The notes beneath the pieces were generated by a model, which worked only from the letters and a program-made list of their open reading frames with translations, did no database searches and had not been told where the DNA came from. The translations under genes were made by a program, and so were the position numbers. From Sphaerolaimus hirsutus (lineage: Eukaryota > Nematoda > Chromadorea > Monhysterida > Sphaerolaimidae), in NCBI GenBank assembly GCA_964036195.1, contig OZ038451.1:21903927-21967926 (forward strand): a stretch of DNA of 64,000 nucleotides. The letters are read 5' to 3'. This document shows positions 10,801 through 21,800 of this stretch, one piece after another. The first letter of the stretch is position 1; every line of letters starts with the position of its first letter.

Positions 10801-12055
10801 AATCCCAGAACATGTAAAATGCCCTGTAAAGTGTGATACAAAGTGTCAAAAGTCATGGAAAATGGCAAAGATGTTTTCCAATATACCAGGGCATCTTACA
10901 CAACTTTTGACACTTTACATGACATTTGACATTCACCAGGGCATTTAAACGACTTTAGATACTTTACATGACATTTTACATTTCAGTCTGCCACTGCACC
11001 CATCCGACCTGAACTCTACCAATCTAACATCCCTCTGCAGCGCGTGTCGCAATGTCAGCGGGCCGCCCAAACCCCTCCCATCAGAAATGTGAGTATCGCT
11101 TTTTCTCGGCGCCACAGTGTACAAGCGCACGTAATCATTTTGATGGACCACGGCAAAGCGGCGTCCATTTGGGTGCCACGCGAAGTGTCTGCACCAACGC
11201 TCCGGGCTGAGTGTAGATGGGATATGGGTGAGATGGGTGTGTGTGTGAGAAATTTAATGTAGGTAAACTGGGTGCACTCCCAGACCCTGTAAAATGCCCT
11301 GTAATATGTCAAATGTCATGCAAGTGTCCAGGGACGTAGCCAGGATTTCCGAGCGGGGGGGGCGGATTGTATACGGAGCCGGGCGAACGGGGGGGGGGCG
11401 GCGCCCCCCCCTTAAAATTTTACCCCTGTAGTAGGGGAATGGCGCCATGGCGCTGGCGCCATTCGTAGGCGTCACGCCATGGCGCAACTGGCGTTGGCAT
11501 TGGCGCCAAAACACCTGTATACGTCTGTTTTTTACAGGCATATAGAGCGACATAGACAGGAATTGGGTTCATTTTCACTGGGTTTAAAGTCGCGGAGAGC
11601 AGTCAGACGAAAATATAAGTTGTGAAGGGAAAATGCGCGCTTGCGCGCAAATTTTTTTCAAACTGTCGACAAAATCGTCTTCTGGAAGTGCCATTTCTGG
11701 CACATTTTTTGGTCCGACCCGGGAAGGGGGGGGGGGCGGCCGCCCCTGGCTACGTCCTTGCAAGTGTCAAAAGTCATGTAAAATGCCCGGCGAAATGGCA
11801 AACGTACGTTTTGGTATTTGGTATTTTATGATATGGCCTACATGATATTTTACAGGGTATGAGAGTGTGGCCCCATGACAACTTTCTTTCCTGAAATGAT
11901 CGACATCACCTTACAATACTCACCGGCTGGGCGAGTCTGAGTGTAAATCAATCGCCAGGTTTGCAGGCGCCATGAAATTTGGCAACCAACGAAGAAACTC
12001 CGCCAATACAGCCTCCCCAAAAACCTGTTTCAGCCACACGCCGCCGCACTCCAAC
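4886..12055 (-). CDS. AAAS: ALADIN, WD-repeat nucleoporin, at least nine exons (5' end missing)
   Basis: ALADIN is a WD40 protein of the nuclear pore cytoplasmic face. Recognised exons (minus strand, approximate where marked) are 12055-11924, 11206 to ~10990, ~10432-10265, 9307-9183, 8813-8685, 7282-7140, 7054-6993, ~5545-5442 and 5092-4886. Matches to the animal family run in order: WCRHFAWHPNGRRFAVV with LRHALQRDV; LLLYHVDQQPP with VCALAWHPSG; LWDDTCGAKTRHLSLAPG; VFNAYDWGAAAWRID with PVLAVLNW; GGNVAFLAASCDAKMLAV; VALVQVDDGNPVVF; LAFQPNFEHGQLLTI; and IWSDGSVQHLPIV. Many junctions keep phase. About 10-12 residues are missing between the second and third exons listed, so a small exon was probably not found. 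One junction (6993 to 5545) did not resolve in phase. N-terminal exons upstream of 12055 were not recognised. Introns host three antisense tRNA-Ala genes and several MITEs. Confidence 0.85.
5677..6525. mobile_element. MITE with TIR TAAGRCCCCTTTCACACC (849 bp)
   Basis: The ends are inverted copies over about 40 bp: TAAGACCCCTTTCACACC at the left, and the reverse complement of TAAGGCCCCTTTCACACC at the right, both continuing into TTCTGTGACGAC. Inside is a second palindrome at about 6185-6430 around ATGGCGACAATGG, with mirrored copies of a TGCATATACTCCTAGG-type segment near 6030 and 6400. There is no coding capacity and no clear target duplication. It lies in an AAAS intron. Confidence 0.8.
7318..7389 (+). 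tRNA. tRNA-Ala (anticodon TGC), copy 1
   Basis: This is a 72-nt cloverleaf with A box TAGCTCAGTGG, anticodon stem-loop CTCGC-TTTGCAT-GCGAG and B box GGTTCGATCCC, followed by T-runs. It is antisense within an AAAS intron. Its T stem reads CAGGG/CCCTG where copies 2 and 3 read CTGGG/CCCAG, a compensated base-pair swap. Confidence 0.95.
7889..7960 (+). tRNA. tRNA-Ala (anticodon TGC), copy 2
   Basis: The 72-nt gene is identical in sequence to copy 3 and has intact A and B boxes. The short poly-T stop is weaker than in copy 1 (TTTTTGCATTTTT). It lies antisense in the same AAAS intron as the other two. Confidence 0.95.
8279..8350 (+). tRNA. tRNA-Ala (anticodon TGC), copy 3
   Basis: Same sequence as copy 2, with the same 3' flank (GCAAACCTTTTGCATTTTTT). 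It arose by the local duplication described for 7760-8400. Confidence 0.95.
8976..9110. mobile_element. Family B MITE (CCTGTAAA / GTCAAATGTCATG type)
   Basis: Inverted ends are CCCGCACCCTGTAAAG at the left and the reverse complement of CCCGCACCCTGGAAAG at the right, around an AT-rich loop with repeated GACATTTTGCATGACATTTG motifs. It lies in an AAAS intron. The family recurs at about 10.8, 11.3, 22.5, 29.3, 30.7, 31.4 and 41.6-43.2 kb. Confidence 0.7.
10785..10990. mobile_element. Family B MITE abutting an AAAS exon
   Basis: The left end includes ACATGTAAAATGCCCTGTAA and the right end ACATGACATTTTACATTTCA followed by TCTGCCACTG. The right terminus (CCGACCTG, reading CAGGTCGG on the minus strand) lies at the 3' end of the AAAS exon encoding LRHALQRDVRLVEF, where CAG|GT could act as donor. 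Confidence 0.55.
11265..11878. mobile_element. Family B MITE split by a C-family hAT element
   Basis: The left half, with AGACCCTGTAAAATGCCCTG and GTCAAATGTCATG, ends at 11328. The right half, with GTGTCAAAAGTCATG and GATATTTTACAGGGT, resumes at 11761. The interruption is element C1 with its 8-bp duplication. Confidence 0.7.
11329..11760. mobile_element. hAT-type element C1 (TIR CAGGGACGTAGCCAGGATTT)
   Basis: The 432-bp element is flanked by perfect 8-bp duplications CAAGTGTC (11321-11328 and 11761-11768). Inside, in order, are a G/C-run block, GGCGCC-rich motifs (ATGGCGCCATGGCGCTGG), the palindrome TGCGCGCTTGCGCGCA at 11634-11649 and a second G/C-run block. No ORF of note. Confidence 0.88.
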
Positions 12056-13446
12056 CTGAAAAATTGTAAAAATCTCATTTCCCCGCGCTCTAAATGGACC
12101 TGTAAACCACACTGTAAAATAAATATCAACAAAATTCCAAATACAAACCAACCAAAATTGTAACAACTGGATTGGCGATTTGCCGGGTGGCTCAGCAAAA
12201 AGGGATTTGTCTAGACGGGATAAAAACCGTGACGGGCTGCAGGAAATGTTGGAATGTCGTCGTATGCTCGCATCGGGGTAGTGCTTTACCTGGGGAATAA
12301 AATCATACTAATACCTTTCTTTCTTGTAATTTGTTGTGATATCGTCGCAGATTGATTCCGATTTTTAAATGGGTTGACGCGACATTCGTCCATTTACTTG
12401 TGAAATCCAATATTTACACGTTGAATTGACGAGAAGTCTTCCGAATGCCCAATAAACATTACAATCTCTCAAAATCAAGAGTGCTATTGAGGTGAGTAAA
12501 TAATAGGGATGGGAGGCATTTTTAATGTGTTTTTTTAACGAAGACGTTAAATTTTTTTTCATAAATAGTAAAATCATGAATATATTTCCCGTGTACAAGA
12601 AGCCAAAAAAGTTGTGATAGTGGTGCTCGATTCCGCGGCGATTTTATGATTTTCCATCTACTCCGCTGCACGTTTCCACATATCACGCGCTAAACATATC
12701 CAGGGGTTTCAAGAAAAGGCTTCGTCTCAATTTTCGACTTCTACAATAGTTGTAGAAACGATTAACGATAATAAGTATCCCCAATTCCAGAGCTAACAAA
12801 ACGAAAAAATACTACAGCAGAAATAAAAAGCATGAACTACATCATGCTTACAAATAGTAAGTTGAAAATCTTTGACATCATTGATCATAAATAATAAATG
12901 TATAATATGATCAGAGACACCAAAATGCGGAGCAGTAAACTAACTCAAACCACAATACAAAACACCATGAAACAAGAATTCGGCGGGTTCAACGTTAAAT
13001 CCCAAAACCACAAAAAATACTTGGCGAACCGCAAAGTATGCGCAGAATTCTACCATAATTCAATGAATAAAATCTCGTGATAAATTTCATAATTAATTTT
13101 TCCATAGTAAAAACGAAATAATAAGATGAAAAACCTGTATAATTTTTGGTTTATTTTCCAGATGGGTTATGGTAGGTTTTCAGTTGGTCCACCGAGTATA
13201 CTCGGCGTACGTTATACTCTGCCCTCGCACTGATTTATGTCTCGTGTTGGAAGCGTGCCAATGATTATTAAATCATGCGATTTCCGTAAAAATATGACAA
13301 AATTCATCGATGTGAATATGTTAATGAATAACATTATAACAACAATCAATTTTGTCATCTTTTTATGAAACTCAGACGCGTTAACCATCGTTGGCACACT
13401 TCCAGCGGGAACCACGCGTGCAGGGTGTTAAGTAACCGGAGTATAC
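12056..13446. other. AAAS 5' flank with a short TIR element
   Basis: AAAS N-terminal exons should lie in the first part, but none was recognised. From about 12890 to 13200 is a repeat with ends GGCGAACCGCAAAGTATGCG and GTCCACCGAGTATACTCGG plus internal TACCATAATTCAATG and ATGGGTTATGGTAGG. It is related to repeats at 23.4-24.6 and 56.4-56.8 kb. Confidence 0.45.
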
Positions 13447-14479
13447 TAGTGATGGAATGGCGCCATGGCGCCATTGGCGCCCTTTCTCTGTGGCGCCCTT
13501 GGCGCCTGGCGCTCTGCTTTAAAAGGGCGCCAAAATGGCGCCAGCAGGGTTTCAAGGTGAGCGCTGCGAAAATGATAAAAAAATAAATAAGCCGTCGGTG
13601 GATAATCGAAAAGTCGATTGAAATCGTTCGTCCAATGGTTTTCCAGACACTTCTGCTGGATCAGAAGCTGAGAATGATGGGCCGTGGAACCTACAAATTC
13701 ATCAATCAACGGATTTAAATGGTTTTAATTCTCCACTTCAAAAAACATCCATTGGAAAAATCTATTTGAGGTGAATGCATTGTTTTAAATGACAATTTTC
13801 ATTCCGTTTGAATTGAAATTCACGTGTGAGTATGATTTTATGCAAAAATTGTGTTGCTAGTTTCGTTTTTGTTGATTAGGTACATCCTAGAGAACATTGA
13901 TAAAGAAGTGAATGTGTGCAATAGTGTTGGAAAACCATTTTTAGCACACGCAGGGTATCATACACACTGGCGCTACGCACACTGAAGCCGAAATATTCGG
14001 CATACGCACGTTTTTGACAAATGCCGAATTATATGCTGAATAGAAAAAAACTTGCTGAACTCAAATCGTCCGTACTCTTGAAAATCAGGCGGTTTGTCAA
14101 TTCAGCATGTATTTCAGCATTCAAAAGATGCGTACACTTTTTCATGCGGAAACCATTCGGCAAAATCAGATGAAATGTTGAATGCTGATAACGCTCAAAT
14201 TTGTCCGAATTCATCCGAATATTGTGCGCACGTTTTCAAAATTCAATATGGCAGCCCCTAAAATGCCGAATTTAAAACGTCCGAACGGCAATTTTTCAAT
14301 TCGGATTCGGCAGATGAAAACGTGCGTATGCCGAATATTTCGGCTTCAGTGTGCGTAGCGCCACTTATCTATCCTGGCACCCTTGGCGCCCTCTTTCCGT
14401 GGCGCCCACTTTCCGACTGGCGCCATCCTTTTTCTGTGGCGCCCATGGCGCCCTTTTCACTGGCGCTTTTCCATCACTA
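13447..14479. mobile_element. hAT-type element D1 with GGCGCC arrays
   Basis: The ends are TAGTGATGGAATGGCGCC and, inverted, GGCGCTTTTCCATCACTA. Both termini carry arrays of GGCGCC-type hexamers (13456-13550 and 14370-14470). The middle includes a separate MITE at 13968-14363. Flanking ACCGGAGTA and ACCGAGTA resemble a decayed target duplication. Confidence 0.7.
13968..14363. mobile_element. MITE with about 47-bp near-perfect TIRs nested in D1
   Basis: The left end begins TGGCGCTACGCACACTGAAG and runs through CCGAAATATTCGGCATACGC. The right end is its exact inverted copy over about 47 bp. The interior contains further imperfect inverted GCCGAAT/ATTCGGC and TGCTGAAT motifs, so the whole 396 bp can fold into a hairpin. 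Confidence 0.85.
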
Positions 14480-17230
14480 CCGAGTACACATCAAAACACA
14501 AACCAAGTGAAACTGCGACCCAGACGCTCCATTCCGATCGGAAGTAGCCACAAATGCGCCATTGACCACAGCTACGCTTCTCTCGTCGACGGGGGGCACG
14601 TAGTTGGCGTCGGACAGCAGCCAGCGGGCACTGTTCGCCATGCTTTCTTTACATGGGGGGGGGGTATTCGAGGTGGGGTGAGTGGCTCTACACGCACTAG
14701 TTGACAAGCGAAGTTTCCAGAGTTGATAAATCTGTTTTAAGTCGACCAATTTGAGTTGACCGGAATGAGGAGTCTGTCAACTGATGTTGATGGGTGTCAA
14801 AATTGAATTTACTAAATTTCCAGTTTACTGGCAGTAAACTAGTAGTGTGCGCAGCGCCAATAGATTTGGAATGGTATGGATTTGCGATAGAGATTACATA
14901 TTATCTTGCAGATACTGATATCGATTTATTGATACTGTGGTGAGTTTTGATTTTCACAATTGAGGCGTCTAATTCTAAAAGTCGACAAGTCCACAAAATG
15001 TGATTTCGAGTAAATCGCATTTTAAGTTTCCGAGCCAATTCCAGGCCCGTGGTGCATGTCCAATTTGGCTCTCTCATGCTCTTCATAAAGTTCCATATGT
15101 TGACAATAAAGTGTCAAATTTTCAGCCCCTAATCTCAACGTATATGTGAAAAATGGGGTGTCCATAAAATTCCATTCGGTCAGAGCAAAACTGTTTTTGG
15201 GAGGGAAATGGACTTGTCGCCTTCTTGCACGCGAGAACAGTTTTGTTCCCGGGGAAGCCGAGGCTGCCTTATGGGAAAATTATGCACTTGTCGCCTTTTA
15301 GAAATCGGTTTCCATAGTGGACTTATCACATTTCTTGCGTTTTTTTCCCATCAAAAAAAGAATCGGAGGATGGACTTGTCGCCTTTTAGCCCAAAACTAA
15401 GTGGACTTGTCGACTTCTTGCCCAAAATTTTTGCATTTTTCCCCAAAAATGTCGAATTTGGCACTTTGCCATATGGGCATGTGAGGTCAAAAAATTTATG
15501 GAAAATGATGAAAAATGTGCAGAAGTAGCCCCAGATAACGTTTCCGGGCCTAACTCGAAATTTTCATATTTTGGACTTGTCGACTTTTAGAATTGGACGC
15601 CTCAATTGTTGAACCGGTTGACAAACCAGTAAAGTACCGCAATAACAAATTCCAAGTTTTCACACACTTTACTTTACTGTGCTATTGAGAGATCAACGGA
15701 AATCCGGGAAAAAATTGTCTCGATTAGTAAATAGAAGGCATATTTTAGACGAACATGAATCACAAGTCAAAAATGTTAACAATTCAGCGGACAGTCTCGC
15801 ACACTGTAAAATTTATCGACTTCCACCAAAGTTTTAGCCACCGAGATAGAGGGCGATGTGGTTGGTAAATTGAATAAATATTTTCTATTCAAATTTTTAT
15901 TGGTGAAAAACACCAATGTCTGATTAATACATTACTACCTTGTATGTAAAATTATATTCACAAATGGTAATATGAAAGAAACTTACATATAAATATCTGT
16001 GGAAAAATAAATAACGCTTGGGACAAACAATTTACGTCTGGGAGTACCCGTTCCGATTGCGACTATCACCATAATTCAATTTTCCGTTTGTCAGCTTCGA
16101 AAGGGCCACCCTGTAAACAGCATACACCCCAGCGGAACAATTTCTCAGCAAATCACACTGTATCTGCTCGGCGTATCGCTGCTGCCATCTGAAACACGGC
16201 ATCAATAGCTGTACAGACAACTACTTGACAACGGCACCAAATGTCAACTGGTTCGGATCTCAGTTTAACGTTTGCTGACGAGTATTTTTATAACACTACG
16301 CATTATTGTATACACATGACTTCATGCGACCTTGAACATTGCACAAACCGCAATATATTTTTGTCACACCACTGCTTCATTTGCAACATTACTCAACACT
16401 ATAGAATATGGACGTCGTTCGTCGGCAAGCTTTGAATTGGGACCGGAACCAGTTGACATTTGGTGTCATTGTCAACTAGTATGCGTAGGGCCAATAACAC
16501 CAAAAAAACTGGGGAAAAAACCCAAACCTGATAATTTTCAGCGCCTGTTTCAACCTGCCAAGTTGCAGCAGCGCCACTGCAACATACAGCCAACAACGAC
16601 ACAACAAAATGTCGTCGCCGAGAGCCTCGGCTAGCCGCATTTGCATCCACGAAGTTCGCAGCGCGGAATGGGCCTGCGAGAAGTGAAATGTGAAATTTGT
16701 AAAATGGAGTGTCGAGTTGAGTAGTGATGGAAAAACGCCAGAGTTTTGGCCAATTTTCCAATCAAAATGTGTTGCCAATGACGCCACACGAATTTAGCGC
16801 CAAGTGCCAAAAGCGCCATGGCGCTTATGGTTTGGCGCCAGCGCCACGGCGCTTTTCATCACTAGTTAAGAGACGTATGACCCACTAGTGATAAGACATT
16901 GACAACATAGACAGATGACGTCATTAACAAATGAAAATTTTTGCACGTGTACTTTTGTCGGGAGCGACGACAGATCCAGGTTAACGAGGTCGACAAACAC
17001 ATTTTTTGTTGCCCCAAAAATTGCACCCAAAATTGACAAATTGTCATCTGTCAATATTGTGAATACCACTGGTGCGTATGACGCCTCGCTCGACGCATTA
17101 GAGCCCACTCAAAACCCAAAACCAACAAAAGAAGACGAAAAGAATCCAAGCGACGAGAAAGCGCCGCCCAAGGTGGACAGCTGCCACGAGAGCCGCTCCA
17201 AGGACAACGCCGCGCCCACCAGTTGATCAA
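14480..17230 (-). CDS. Possible exons of an unrecognised TPR-like gene
   Basis: I do not recognise this gene. Four minus-strand blocks look coding. At 17230 to ~17130, after acceptor TTTGCCAG, is VDQLVGAALSLERLSWQLST. At ~16688-16540, after TTCTCGCAG, is AHSALRTSWMQMRLAEALGD followed by CWLYVAVALLQLGRLKQALK. At ~16189-16040, after GTGTTTCAG, is WQQRYAEQIQCDLLRN. At ~14655-14480 is ANSARWLLSDANYVPP. The first two resemble paired TPR helices (small and large residues at helix-packing positions), and the second and third weakly recall APC5/ANAPC5. Exon order and junction phases were not proven, and ends are undefined. The strand agrees with AAAS and RPUSD4 on either side. Treat as a hypothesis. 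Confidence 0.35.
14687..14862. mobile_element. A-family MITE (ACTAGT-terminal)
   Basis: The ends are CTCTACACGCACTAGTTGAC and, inverted, GTAAACTAGTAGTGTGCGCA. The interior has GATAAATCTGTTTTAAG, GAGTTGACCGGAATGAGGAG and TCTGTCAACTGATG, shared with copies near 50.9 and 55.3-55.7 kb. Confidence 0.55.
14956..15609. mobile_element. Family K element with GGACTTGTCGMCTTYTWG arrays (654 bp)
   Basis: The TIR is ACAATTGAGGCGTC followed by AATTCTAAAAGTCGACAAGT, inverted at the right end. The interior repeats an 18-bp motif close to GGACTTGTCGACTTTTAG at least five times (15208, 15285, 15371, 15401 and 15572). A diverged relative lies at 20.4-21.5 kb. Confidence 0.7.
16722..16864. mobile_element. hAT-type element D2 (143 bp, GGCGCC motifs)
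   Basis: Starts TAGTGATGGAAAAACGCC and ends GGCGCTTTTCATCACTA. Flanking GAGTTGAG and GTTAAGAG agree at 6 of 8 positions. Confidence 0.65.
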
Positions 17231-18813
17231 CGCGTGTAGACCTGGCAAATAGAGTCACTGATTGAGGTAGGGAGAGTGATGGAATCGTGGTCTCGTTTTT
17301 GTAAAAAGAACCATGGCAACGATAAGAATAATTGATGGCACTTATGAAAAGACACACAGATGACAACATTTTTGATTTTTCGATTATTTTCTGGTTGGTG
17401 AAACTGAAATGCTTGATAAATCTGAGTGACACCTAGATCAAACAGGATTTGATTATAAGTGTCATGTTTCCCTGTACAAAATCAAATTTTATAGATTGCG
17501 AAATCATGCAAACTATAACACAGATAACATGGTTTTCTTGCTGTCGGGGGTTGTCGCACTTTTTGTTCTATGCCGCCTCTTAGCGAGCGGACCTCAAGAG
17601 GCACACCATCTCACCCCCGTAATACCTAACCACGAAACAACGCTACCAAAACAAAAAACCGACCAGTTCAGTGGGACCGGATTCCAGTCACACTCATAAA
17701 CTCCGATCGCCACAAAGTCATAACGGCCGCACAAGTCGCGCAAAAACTTCGCTCTCAACCTCTGGCACAGTGCCAACTCCCTGTGGACACCGCAGGCGTA
17801 ATAAAGTGGCATGCGATAATGACGGCGTCTGGATGCCGAACATTTCCAAGCGCCATTCTCCGTCAATCGATCAGCTTCAATCCTAGTCGATTTCGTGTAG
17901 AAAAAGGCGGGGCGTGCGAAAATTATGAGCCGCAATGAGCAGCACGGGTCAGCGGCAGACATCAAAGTCACGACGCGGCGTCAACTGAAAATGTCGTTGG
18001 GACAAGTAAAAAAGCCCGGGAATTTTGAGGGTTTTTCAATACAAAAATTTCTTTTCAACGGCTGGCAAGAAGTAAAGCACTCAGTAAAGCGCACCAGGGA
18101 AGGCAACCTCTGTAAATATGTTGCGCATATGCATTCATATGATGGAGAAGGAACCAGATTAGGTAGGACTTTTATTTTATTTTACAATGGCGGCCCACAC
18201 ACTAGTTGACACACGTGTGTCAACTTGTCTGCGTCAAGTCAGATTTCGGCTTCACGTGTCGCAGAGAGATCTTCCAATGCACTTGCCGTAATATTTATTT
18301 TTAAACATTGCCGCGTGTGCATTTGGAGATCGCTCTGCGACACGTGAAGCCAAAATCTGAATTGACGCAGACCAGTTGACATCAATGGGTTAACTAGTGC
18401 AAGCCGCTAAGCCAATACTGCTACGGTCAATACGCGACTGGAAAAAATGTGAACATCGACTAGAACATCTAAATACATGCTATTATTATCATAGAGTGAT
18501 ACCAAATCAAGAATAAAAAAATTAAAATAATTGAGCAACAAGCAACTTTTGTAACAAAAATACGTTTGTGCACCACTCTCTTTCGCCACATCATATCGCC
18601 ATACTCTAAAAAAATATTCGTAAAATTGGCCCGTTTTTCGTCGTTCCACATGTTTTGAAACATCTATTGAAATACACCCAAAATTCAGGGATAACGATCA
18701 AAATGGTATTGTCTTTTTATTACACAGATCTATCTTTTCAGTGATCCTATAAAACTGCTTAGATCGAGAATGTAAAATACTCATAAATTGAGCTTCACAC
18801 ACATGCAATCAAC
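17231..18813. other. Spacer between the TPR-like candidate and RPUSD4
   Basis: Holds a palindromic A-family element (18186-18405) and a 94-codon plus frame at 17925 that matches the repeat text near 59380 (TGGCAAGAAGTAAA), so it is repeat-derived. A minus frame at 17971-17594 is open but shows no known domain. Confidence 0.35.
18186..18405. mobile_element. A-family palindromic MITE
   Basis: The ends are GGCCCACACACTAGTTGAC and, inverted, GGGTTAACTAGTGCAAGCC. Almost the whole element is self-complementary: TCAGATTTCGGCTTCACGTG recurs inverted as CACGTGAAGCCAAAATCTGA, leaving a loop around ATTTATTTTTAAACATTG. Confidence 0.75.
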
Positions 18814-21800
18814 TCATTTCGGCATTATAAGCCGCAATTTTCTCGCAGTTTCGACGAAAAATCGCGGCAACGGCGCTCTGATAATCGTGTTCGCACCGGT
18901 GTTGAAATTTGGTATTTGCACCTGAAAAATTGACCACAATTGAGCAAACTACAAAAGTAAAGATAAATAAAGGCAAAAATTCAAAAGTGAAATTCACGAA
19001 CCTCCTGCGCATGCAAAAATGTGGGCAAATCACGGGACCGACTCGATCTGATGCCTAGCATTTCCAGGGTACCTCGTTTCAGCCGCTGAAAATATGTACC
19101 CAGGGGTATCTTGTATTGTGACTCTCCAAGTGGTTGGATGGATAGCAAATCGCTCCTCCGGAGGGATAGAAATTTTTTTTTGGGAGGGGAGGGGGGGTGC
19201 GGTGGTTTGATATATAGGCTTTTTCGGGTGGTAGAAGGCAGAAAAGGGCGAAAAACCGCTAAAAGTAAGTGTAAAATAGCTCAAAATGGGTATACAAGAG
19301 AATATAGTACTGAAAATAGGCAAATAGGAACAAGAACTATGATTTTGGAAGTGAACATCTATTAAAAGGTATGAAAAATAGCGATTTTGAGCGAACATTG
19401 GGGTATAGTTTCTCAAAAATCGCTCCAGATAGGTAGATAGCTGGATGATTTGGGGGGGGGGGTTAGGGAGTAGTAGCCCAAAATTTTGCCTCCAGGATAG
19501 ATAGATAGCTGAGCGACCTCCGGGATAGATAGATAGATAGCTGGCGGATTTGGGGGGGGGGGTAACCCCCCTCCATTCGAGACCCCCGTATGTACCTATA
19601 TATTATTGTTGTTGTACCGATAAAAGGTACTAGCCATTGCTCTAGTGGCACAGAATGGGGGTTGTATTTACATAAACAGGTACCTCAATTAAGGTGACTT
19701 ATTCTCAAAGTAGACTAGTCCAAAATATGACACTTTCGAGTGAGGCCCGGAAACGCCATCTGGGGCAACCTCCGGCAACTGCGTGTGCTCATTGGGCAAC
19801 AATCACCTCTTGGCAACCGCGACAGCCGGCGCCAATGGCGCAGCGCATGTCTACATTCTGCCACGCCGCCGCCCAAAGTTGCGGTAGACGAATAGACGCC
19901 AGCCATACTGCGCCGCGGGCGGCAGTATATCAGCGCGCCGCGTGTTTTTTGCGGGTGCAAAAATGGCGCGAAATAAATTGCGCCGCACATATGCAGTGGA
20001 TATCAGATTATCGCGACACGCGTACAAATTTGCCCGCGCATGCGTTGTTCTGCGACCACAATACCAGGCATAATTACAAGACATGACTGCTGGGCTGCTG
20101 CGAAGATAGGCGTGAACGCGGCGGCGTGCCTTTTACCAAAAAATAGCGTGTGAGTGGATTCGGCTGCGCGGCAGGAATGGCGCCAGTCGGACGCGAGCGC
20201 ATCGGTCGCTCAATCGCTGGCGGCGCCATGGTGCCAGCTTGGCGGGCGCCTACGGTCACTGTGCGTGTGCCGCGGTTGCCATGCGGTGATTGTGGCCTAC
20301 TGAGCGCACGCAGTTGCGCTATGAGCGCTGTTGCCATGCAGTGTTTGTTGCCTACAGCTGCTGGGTCCTTTATACGATAGTGTCAAATTTGAGGTTTTGT
20401 CAAATTTGAGTCAAAAATTGTCATTTTGGGAAAAAAATTTGGGCAAGAAGTCGACAAGTCCATTTCCCTCCCCGAAACAGTTTTTGCTCTCACGAACATG
20501 GTTGGTTTTAGCAAAATTCTTTTTACTAAAATTGTATTTTATTTTTATTAAAATTGTATTTTATTTTAATTTTATTCATGTTTCAGTTTATTTTATTTTA
20601 TATTATTTTATTCTGAAATGTCATTAATAAAATAAAATGAAACCATTTCACAAAAATTTTACAAATATTTTACAAAATTTTTACAAAAAATCAGAAATCT
20701 TGGATGCAAGGACATAAAACAATGTGCACGCTAGAAGCATGCAGATGAATACAAAAAAAAATTATGTAAACTTGTGACACGGGTTGTGAGGTGGGTATTT
20801 TGTATTTTGACCCTCAGGGGGCCGGATATATGCAGCTAATTGCTCCTCCCAATGGGAAGATAGCCAAAAATTGGTTGTTGTTTTTTTGGGTGGGGGGGGG
20901 GGGGCTTGCAGGGTTCAATATATTTATAGGAACAAGGTATGGAACAATGAAAGGTGCAAGGTATGGAACAATGAAAATAGGAAAAAATCACAGAAATTAG
21001 TGATTTTTATGGTGAAAATATTTTAAAAAATGTGAAAATTTGCAATTTTGAGCAACAATATTTTTCAATCACAACTATGAAAGATACAACAATGCACTAG
21101 TTCTGCAAATTGGCAGCTAGGAACTTAAGCAACATGATAGTAAACTTTCTATAGAATTGAACAGACACTTTTTAGTAAAATTGTATTTTTATTTTATTAA
21201 TTTTCCATTTTATTTTATTTTATTTTATTCTCCAATTTTCCATTTTTTTATTATTTTATTTTTATTTTTTTCTGAGATTTTGCCAACCCTGCTCACGAAA
21301 CGGAATTTTATGGACACCCCATATTTCACATATAGGTTGAGAGTAGGAGCTGAAAATTTGACACTTTATTGTCAACATATGGAACTTGATGGTAAGCACG
21401 AAAGAGCCAAATTGGACACGCACCACGCATGGACCGTGAATTGGATCTGAAACTTAAAATGCGATTTACTCAAAATCGCATTTTGTGGACTTCTCGACTT
21501 TTAGAATTAGACGCTCACTCGGCATTCACGACCAACAATATAAATTATCGACCTCTCAAAATCCACAACCCCACCCACATACCTGCGGCTTAAAACTGAA
21601 CAACTCAGTATACTTATCGTCCCCCAAGATCGGCGTCTGCAGACAAACGCCCAAATGCGCTCTAATTTGATGTTTGCGCCCGGTGTAAGTGCTGCATTCG
21701 ATTAGAGCCATTTGATTGCCGCCGCCGCCGCCTTGCGACAAGACGCGATAATCGGTGATCGCTTGGAAATGTTTGATTGAATCTGAATTAAATATCTTGG

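Noticed and set aside
17594..17971. 125-codon minus frame as an exon of a gene
   Set aside because: No domain, atypical composition and no clear splice sites. Listed only as spacer content.
17925..18209. 94-codon plus frame KMSLGQVKKPGNFEG
   Set aside because: Part of it recurs near 59380 in repeat context, so it is likely repeat-derived.
18809..19033. RPUSD4 last exon read as QHRCEHDYQSAVAAIF ending AAYNAEMS
   Set aside because: That frame breaks the exon phase. The phase-consistent frame gives LPRFFVETARKLRLIMPK, which matches the RPUSD4 C terminus.
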